From contig JAEUSF010000008.1 in the NCBI GenBank assembly GCA_016788665.1, forward strand, positions 1-45,117: a stretch of DNA of 45,117 bases, written 5' to 3'. Positions 41,100 through 45,117 of this stretch are shown here, piece after piece. The notes beneath the pieces were generated by a model. The model searched no databases. It saw nothing but the letters and a program-made list of their open reading frames with translations, and was not told the DNA's origin. The position numbers were made by a program, and so were the translations under genes. The DNA is from Candidatus Doudnabacteria bacterium (GTDB lineage: Bacteria > Patescibacteriota > Doudnabacteria > UBA920). Position 1 is the stretch's first letter, and every line of letters begins with the position of its first letter.

Positions 41100-41107
41100 G
41101 GTATAAT
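41099..41107 (+). promoter_or_regulatory. Extended -10 promoter of the rhamnose genes
   Basis: TGGTATAAT on the plus strand, with the ATG at 41117 only nine nt further on, so the transcript is nearly leaderless. The element directly follows the terminator of cassette C. Confidence 0.55.
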
Positions 41108-41116
41108 TACTCCATT

Positions 41117-42571
41117 ATGAACTATTTGGCATTTGACCTAGGGGCAGAAAGCGGGAGAGCTATTTTAGGCGTGGTTAGTAAAGACAGTATAGCCTTAAAA
41201 GAAATGCATCGCTTCCCTACCAAAACTGTCATTAAAAACAAACGGCTTTGCTGGGACACAGAAAATATTTTTTCAGAAATAAAAAATGCCCTAAAAAAAA
41301 TCGCCAAACAAAACATAAAACTTTCAGGTATAGGCGTTGACACCTGGGGTGTTGACTATGGCCTTGTAGATAAAAACGGAAAGCTTTTACACTTCCCTGT
41401 TTCCTACCGAGACGTAAGGACAGACGGAGCAATGGAAAAAGTATTTAAAATCTTGCCAAAAGAAAAAATTTACAAAATTACCGGCATACAATTTTTACCC
41501 TTCAATACTCTTTACCAGCTCTATGCAGAAAACAAAAGTCTTTTAAAAAAGGCTGACAAACTTTTGTTCATACCGGACTTAATAAACTTTTATTTGACTG
41601 GAAAAGTAATAACAGAAAAAACTATAGCTAGTACTTCTCAAGTTTTAAGCCACCAGGGCAAATTGTCAGAAGAAATTTTGAATGAGCTAAATTTACCTAA
41701 AAAAATAATGCCGGAGTTTTCAAATTCCATAGTAGGCAAACTGAAAAATCTGGACGAAGATATAAAATCTTTATCAGGCACACCAGTTTTTAGTATTGGC
41801 TCCCACGACACAGCTTCAGCTGTAGCCGCTGTACCAGTTATCAACAGAGACAATTGGGCATTTTTAAGTTCTGGTACCTGGTCTTTACTTGGAGCAGAAA
41901 CCCCAAAAGCAATAATTAATAAAAATACTTTAGAAAAAAACTTTACCAACGAAAAAGGCGTATTTAATACTAACCGCTTTTTAAAAAATATTGCCGGCCT
42001 TTGGTTACTGCAAAAGTGCAAAAAAGAATGGGAACAGCAAGGAAAAAAGTTTACTTACACAGAACTTACTCAAATGGCAAAAAGGGCGCCCAGCTTTAAA
42101 AGCCTAATACCCGTAAACCATAAAAGCTTTCTACATCCAAAAAGCATGACAAAAGCCATAGTGGAATTCTGTAAAAGAACTAAGCAGCCTGCTCCTTCGT
42201 CGCCTAGGGAATTTACATGCTGTATTTTGGAATCTTTAAGTTTAGAATATAAAAAAACTTTACTTGAGTTAGAAAGTCTTGTTGGCAAAAGAATTCAAAC
42301 CCTACATATTTTGGGCGGGGGCAGTCAAAACGAACTTTTAAACCAATTTGCCGCAAGTGCAACTGGCAAAGTGGTAAAAGCTGGACCGGTTGAAGCAACC
42401 GCACTTGGGAATATAATGGTTCAGGCAATTTTAAATGAACAAGTAAGAGATTTAAAATCTGCCCGCAAAATAATTGCAAAAAGTATAGAATTAAAAACCT
42501 ATAAACCACAAAACACTAAATTGTGGAGTAAGGCTTATATAAGGTATACTAAGCTAAATTATGAACTATAA
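41117..42571 (+). CDS. rhaB: Rhamnulokinase-like FGGY carbohydrate kinase
   Basis: 484 residues. The N-terminal phosphate motif is [13 protein letters not shown], with [15 protein letters not shown] and [10 protein letters not shown] as sugar-binding and family blocks, [12 protein letters not shown] the linking motif and [13 protein letters not shown] the adenosine motif. The AESGRA and TWGVDYGL forms are typical of L-rhamnulose kinase. It overlaps the isomerase gene by 11 nt, supporting a rhamnose role; no rhamnulose-1-phosphate aldolase gene is in the window. Confidence 0.88.
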   Translation: MNYLAFDLGAESGRAILGVVSKDSIALKEMHRFPTKTVIKNKRLCWDTENIFSEIKNALKKIAKQNIKLSGIGVDTWGVDYGLVDKNGKLLHFPVSYRDVRTDGAMEKVFKILPKEKIYKITGIQFLPFNTLYQLYAENKSLLKKADKLLFIPDLINFYLTGKVITEKTIASTSQVLSHQGKLSEEILNELNLPKKIMPEFSNSIVGKLKNLDEDIKSLSGTPVFSIGSHDTASAVAAVPVINRDNWAFLSSGTWSLLGAETPKAIINKNTLEKNFTNEKGVFNTNRFLKNIAGLWLLQKCKKEWEQQGKKFTYTELTQMAKRAPSFKSLIPVNHKSFLHPKSMTKAIVEFCKRTKQPAPSSPREFTCCILESLSLEYKKTLLELESLVGKRIQTLHILGGGSQNELLNQFAASATGKVVKAGPVEATALGNIMVQAILNEQVRDLKSARKIIAKSIELKTYKPQNTKLWSKAYIRYTKLNYEL

Positions 42572-43802
42572 AGAATCTTACAAAATCTTTTCCGAAGACT
42601 TGCACGCAAGGGGTCTTAATTTAGAGTTGGTAAAAAATAGGCTCAAAAAACAAAAAATAGAAACTCCTTCGTGGGGTTACGCAAACAGCGGGACTCGATT
42701 TGCCACCTTCCCCTACCCGGGAGCCGCGCGTACTTTAGAAGAAAAAATCGAAGACGCGGCCATGGTCCATAAACTTACCGGCATCGCCCCCTCCGTAGCT
42801 TTACACATACCTTGGGACAAAACTAGCGACTGGGAAAAAACAAAAACTTATGCGGAAAACTTAGGAGTTAGTATTGGTGCTATAAATCCTAATTTATTTC
42901 AGAATGAAACTTACAAATTCGGTTCGCTTGCAAATTCCAATGAAGGAATCAGAAAACAGGCTATTGAGCATGTAAAAGAATGTATAGAAATAATGAAAAA
43001 GACGGGTTCTAAAGACCTGTCTTTATGGCTAGCTGACGGCAGCAACTACGCAGGACAGGTTAACATGCAACAAAGAAAATTATTGCTTGAAGAATCACTA
43101 AACGAAATTTACAACTTTTTACCCGAAGATAAAAGACTCTTAATTGAGTACAAATTTTTTGAACCAGCCTTTTACCATACCGACCTACCCGATTGGGGCA
43201 CTGCTTATGCATTTAGTAAAAAATTAGGAGAAAAGGCAAAGGTTTTAGTCGACACAGGACACCATGCTCCTGGCACGAACATTGAACAAATTGTTGCATT
43301 TTTACTTACCGAAAATTCTTTGGGTGGTTTTCACTTTAACGCCCGAAAATACGCAGACGACGACCTTATAGTCGGCTCCGTAAACCCTTTTGAACTGTTT
43401 TTAATATTTATTGAACTAGTTATAGCTGAAAATTCAACTGGCATATCTAAGACCTGCGCAGATAACATAAGTTACATGATAGACCAGTCCCACAACATAG
43501 AACCCAAAATAGAAGCTATGGTTCAGTCTATTATTAACTGCCAGACCGCGTTTGCCAAAGCCCTACTAGTTGACTACAAGAGCTTACAAGAAAAACAAAA
43601 CACAGGCGATGTTTTAGGAGCCCACAGAGAACTAACCCTTGCCTTTGAAACCGACGTAAAACCTTTGCTCTATACTTTACGGGAAGAAATGAATTTAAAC
43701 CCTGACCCAATAAAGGCCTTACACGAAAACGACTACCAAAACAAAATCACTGCCGAAAGAGGCAGCGACACAAACCAATCAAGCGGATATCCTACAGCAT
43801 AG
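42561..43802 (+). CDS. rhaI: L-rhamnose isomerase-type sugar isomerase (RhaI)
   Basis: 413 residues, xylose-isomerase-like TIM barrel. The putative metal ligands are E196 (LIEYK), D231 and H234 ([16 protein letters not shown]), H258 (GGFHFN), D266 and D268. Their spacing (35, 3, 27, 8, 2) equals that remembered for the Pseudomonas stutzeri L-rhamnose isomerase. Converts L-rhamnose to L-rhamnulose, the substrate of the upstream kinase. The 3' end overlaps the opposite-strand gene by 11 bp. Confidence 0.9.
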   Translation: MNYKESYKIFSEDLHARGLNLELVKNRLKKQKIETPSWGYANSGTRFATFPYPGAARTLEEKIEDAAMVHKLTGIAPSVALHIPWDKTSDWEKTKTYAENLGVSIGAINPNLFQNETYKFGSLANSNEGIRKQAIEHVKECIEIMKKTGSKDLSLWLADGSNYAGQVNMQQRKLLLEESLNEIYNFLPEDKRLLIEYKFFEPAFYHTDLPDWGTAYAFSKKLGEKAKVLVDTGHHAPGTNIEQIVAFLLTENSLGGFHFNARKYADDDLIVGSVNPFELFLIFIELVIAENSTGISKTCADNISYMIDQSHNIEPKIEAMVQSIINCQTAFAKALLVDYKSLQEKQNTGDVLGAHRELTLAFETDVKPLLYTLREEMNLNPDPIKALHENDYQNKITAERGSDTNQSSGYPTA

Positions 43803-44817
43803 CCTTAAGCTCGTTCATCATTCTTCTTTGCTTTTCAGCTGTTACATAATCTCCGCTTTGCTCCTTAATTTCTGGAATCACCGTTAATTTCTTGTGTCCA
43901 GAATGAAAACTTTTTAGAACTTGAAATATATTTTTTAAATTAATTACAGAATTATCCTCAAACCCCGCCCCGTCGCTTTGCCTGTTGCCTGAATTATAAT
44001 TACCGCACAAATGCACCTCCAAAACATTGGCGGTGCTTTTTTGTAGTTGCCATAAAACAGCCGCGTCCGTGCCTTCTGTTTTAGACCTCTTGGCAAATTC
44101 TCTTTCCTCGCTTACCTCTCCTCCCATAAAAACAGGAACCTCTACTTCTCCCAAATTAAACAATCCATAGCTACTATTCACACCACTTTCTTTAACTCCT
44201 GCATATGTTGCAGCGGAAATTGCCAAATGAGCTGTATCTACAACTCTGGGTAAATCTACAAAATCTTCACTCACTTTACCGCACGGGTACACCACTACTC
44301 CACCGCTATTTAAATCGGCCGGATACGTATTTTCTAAAAGTATAAACTCGTTTTTACCATCTAGCTTTTTTAGAAATTCTCTAACTTTGCCCAACACTTG
44401 GAACTTTTCAGGCAGGTTGTGCATAATTTCTGCGCTACCCCCACTTTGCTTCATAACTATAGCGCCCCCAACCAAATGCATAACAAGCCGCTCAAAATTA
44501 TTAAAGCGGTGACAAATTTCCGCCACGCGAAAAATATAGTCCTGGCTTCTTGCTTGAGTTAAGTCTGTGGGAGTTACAGAGTCAAGTTCGTAACCCACTT
44601 CCACATTGAATGTCGAAAACATGCCTGAAGTATACGAAAGAATGTTTGGCAAATTTTCCAAATCTTTTTCTCCACCTAAAAGCACCTCTACTTTTCCTAC
44701 ACCCCAAGTGGAGCGGTTATGAATTTGCTCCTTAACGGGTATAGCTTTAGCACATAATTCAATTTCTGCCGTACTAGTTTTAACTAGCGGCTCCGAGACT
44801 GCAGCATTTTGTTTCAT
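43792..44817 (-). CDS. TIM-barrel protein of the AP-endonuclease/xylose-isomerase-like fold
   Basis: 341 residues. [16 protein letters not shown] carries a metal-ligand-like glutamate, [11 protein letters not shown] an aspartate-histidine pair, [11 protein letters not shown] another histidine and [12 protein letters not shown] a last glutamate. The order fits sugar-phosphate isomerase/epimerase or endonuclease IV relatives, but no specific family is recognised. Its 3' end overlaps rhaI by 11 bp in convergent orientation. Confidence 0.68.
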   Translation of the reverse strand: MKQNAAVSEPLVKTSTAEIELCAKAIPVKEQIHNRSTWGVGKVEVLLGGEKDLENLPNILSYTSGMFSTFNVEVGYELDSVTPTDLTQARSQDYIFRVAEICHRFNNFERLVMHLVGGAIVMKQSGGSAEIMHNLPEKFQVLGKVREFLKKLDGKNEFILLENTYPADLNSGGVVVYPCGKVSEDFVDLPRVVDTAHLAISAATYAGVKESGVNSSYGLFNLGEVEVPVFMGGEVSEEREFAKRSKTEGTDAAVLWQLQKSTANVLEVHLCGNYNSGNRQSDGAGFEDNSVINLKNIFQVLKSFHSGHKKLTVIPEIKEQSGDYVTAEKQRRMMNELKAML

Positions 44818-44838
44818 TGGATTATTTTAACACAAAAT

Positions 44839-45117
44839 TTAAACTAAATGCTTATACTCTCCCTTATACAACACTTCATCTACCCTGTACCCCTTATCTT
44901 GTAAAAATTCCCTAGAAAAATTACTCTCGCGGCCACTTCTAAAACTAACCACAGAATTTTCCCACTTTTGTCGTTCGCTTCCGCCGGCAGAGAGCCCCCC
45001 ACCGTCTACTCGGAAAATACCCCCTAAGTTTTTAGCCTTTTTTACTTTCTCGATTGCTTTTACAGCCCTCACGCACCAATCAAAGTCACCGGCAATTTTG
45101 AACTGCTCGTCAAAAGG
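44839..45117 (-). CDS. Family 2 glycosyltransferase, C-terminal end (partial, runs off right edge)
   Basis: The minus-strand frame is open to the last base (93 codons). It begins PFDEQFKIAGDFDWCVRAV, which is the acceptor-side motif of GT-A family 2 enzymes (F-D-E-x-F..GD-x-D-W..R). A GTG inside this motif (45072) is not the real start. The short basic tail ends with GEYKHLV. The N-terminal nucleotide-binding half lies outside the window. Confidence 0.8.
   Translation of the reverse strand, partial: PFDEQFKIAGDFDWCVRAVKAIEKVKKAKNLGGIFRVDGGGLSAGGSERQKWENSVVSFRSGRESNFSREFLQDKGYRVDEVLYKGEYKHLV

Overview
The window looks like a chromosomal segment from a member of the Patescibacteria (Candidate Phyla Radiation), probably close to Microgenomates. 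This is inferred from several things: an A+T-rich genome (one counted 60-nt coding line has 20 G+C), almost no Shine-Dalgarno sites on the resident genes, extended -10 promoters lying very near start codons, a minimal PilB-C-M-N-O pilus cluster, and a large glycan locus. TGA is used as a stop (for example at 33431-33433), so the UGA=Gly recoding of Gracilibacteria is excluded. Most genes lie on the minus strand up to 32975 and on the plus strand after that.

Positions 1-2602 hold the N-terminal 808 codons of a very large repetitive surface protein that runs off the left edge, preceded by an overlapping 62-residue helix-turn-helix gene. Next come a gene-poor stretch (2603-3387), holA, tRNA-Lys(CTT) and tRNA-Arg(TCG). 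Positions 4717-10295 are a type IV pilus assembly operon (pilB, pilC, pilM, pilN, pilO and a small membrane protein).

Positions 10436-32975 are a long surface-glycan locus read on the minus strand. It contains a polyprenyl-phosphate sugar transferase, glycosyltransferases, a Wzx-like flippase, two GT-C-like or polytopic proteins (one just outside, at 36587), two FkbM-type and two other methyltransferases, an AlgI/AlgX-like O-acetylation pair, deoxysugar enzymes (RmlC- and RmlD-like, two epimerases), and nucleotidyltransferases with HAD, cupin and GDPD-like partners. From 33026 the locus continues on the plus strand with GtrA, a second GDPD-like protein, two more nucleotidyltransferases, a membrane protein and a DPM1-like glycosyltransferase. 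Together these could make, modify, flip and display a glycan or glycoprotein coat, with the pilus and the giant surface protein as other surface structures.

The most unusual feature is a set of three G+C-rich genes embedded in this A+T-rich locus: a 2H-phosphoesterase-like gene (34211-34849), a metallo-beta-lactamase-fold hydrolase (39178-40041) and an inositol-monophosphatase-family gene (40148-41053). Each has its own strong promoter, a strong Shine-Dalgarno sequence and a terminator, and two of the three present the Shine-Dalgarno in a hairpin loop. They look like acquired self-contained expression cassettes.

The right end holds an L-rhamnose isomerase/rhamnulokinase pair, a TIM-barrel protein, and the C-terminus of another glycosyltransferase cut by the window edge. 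Short degenerate tandem-repeat tracts occur between genes and, in frame, inside two glycosyltransferase genes.
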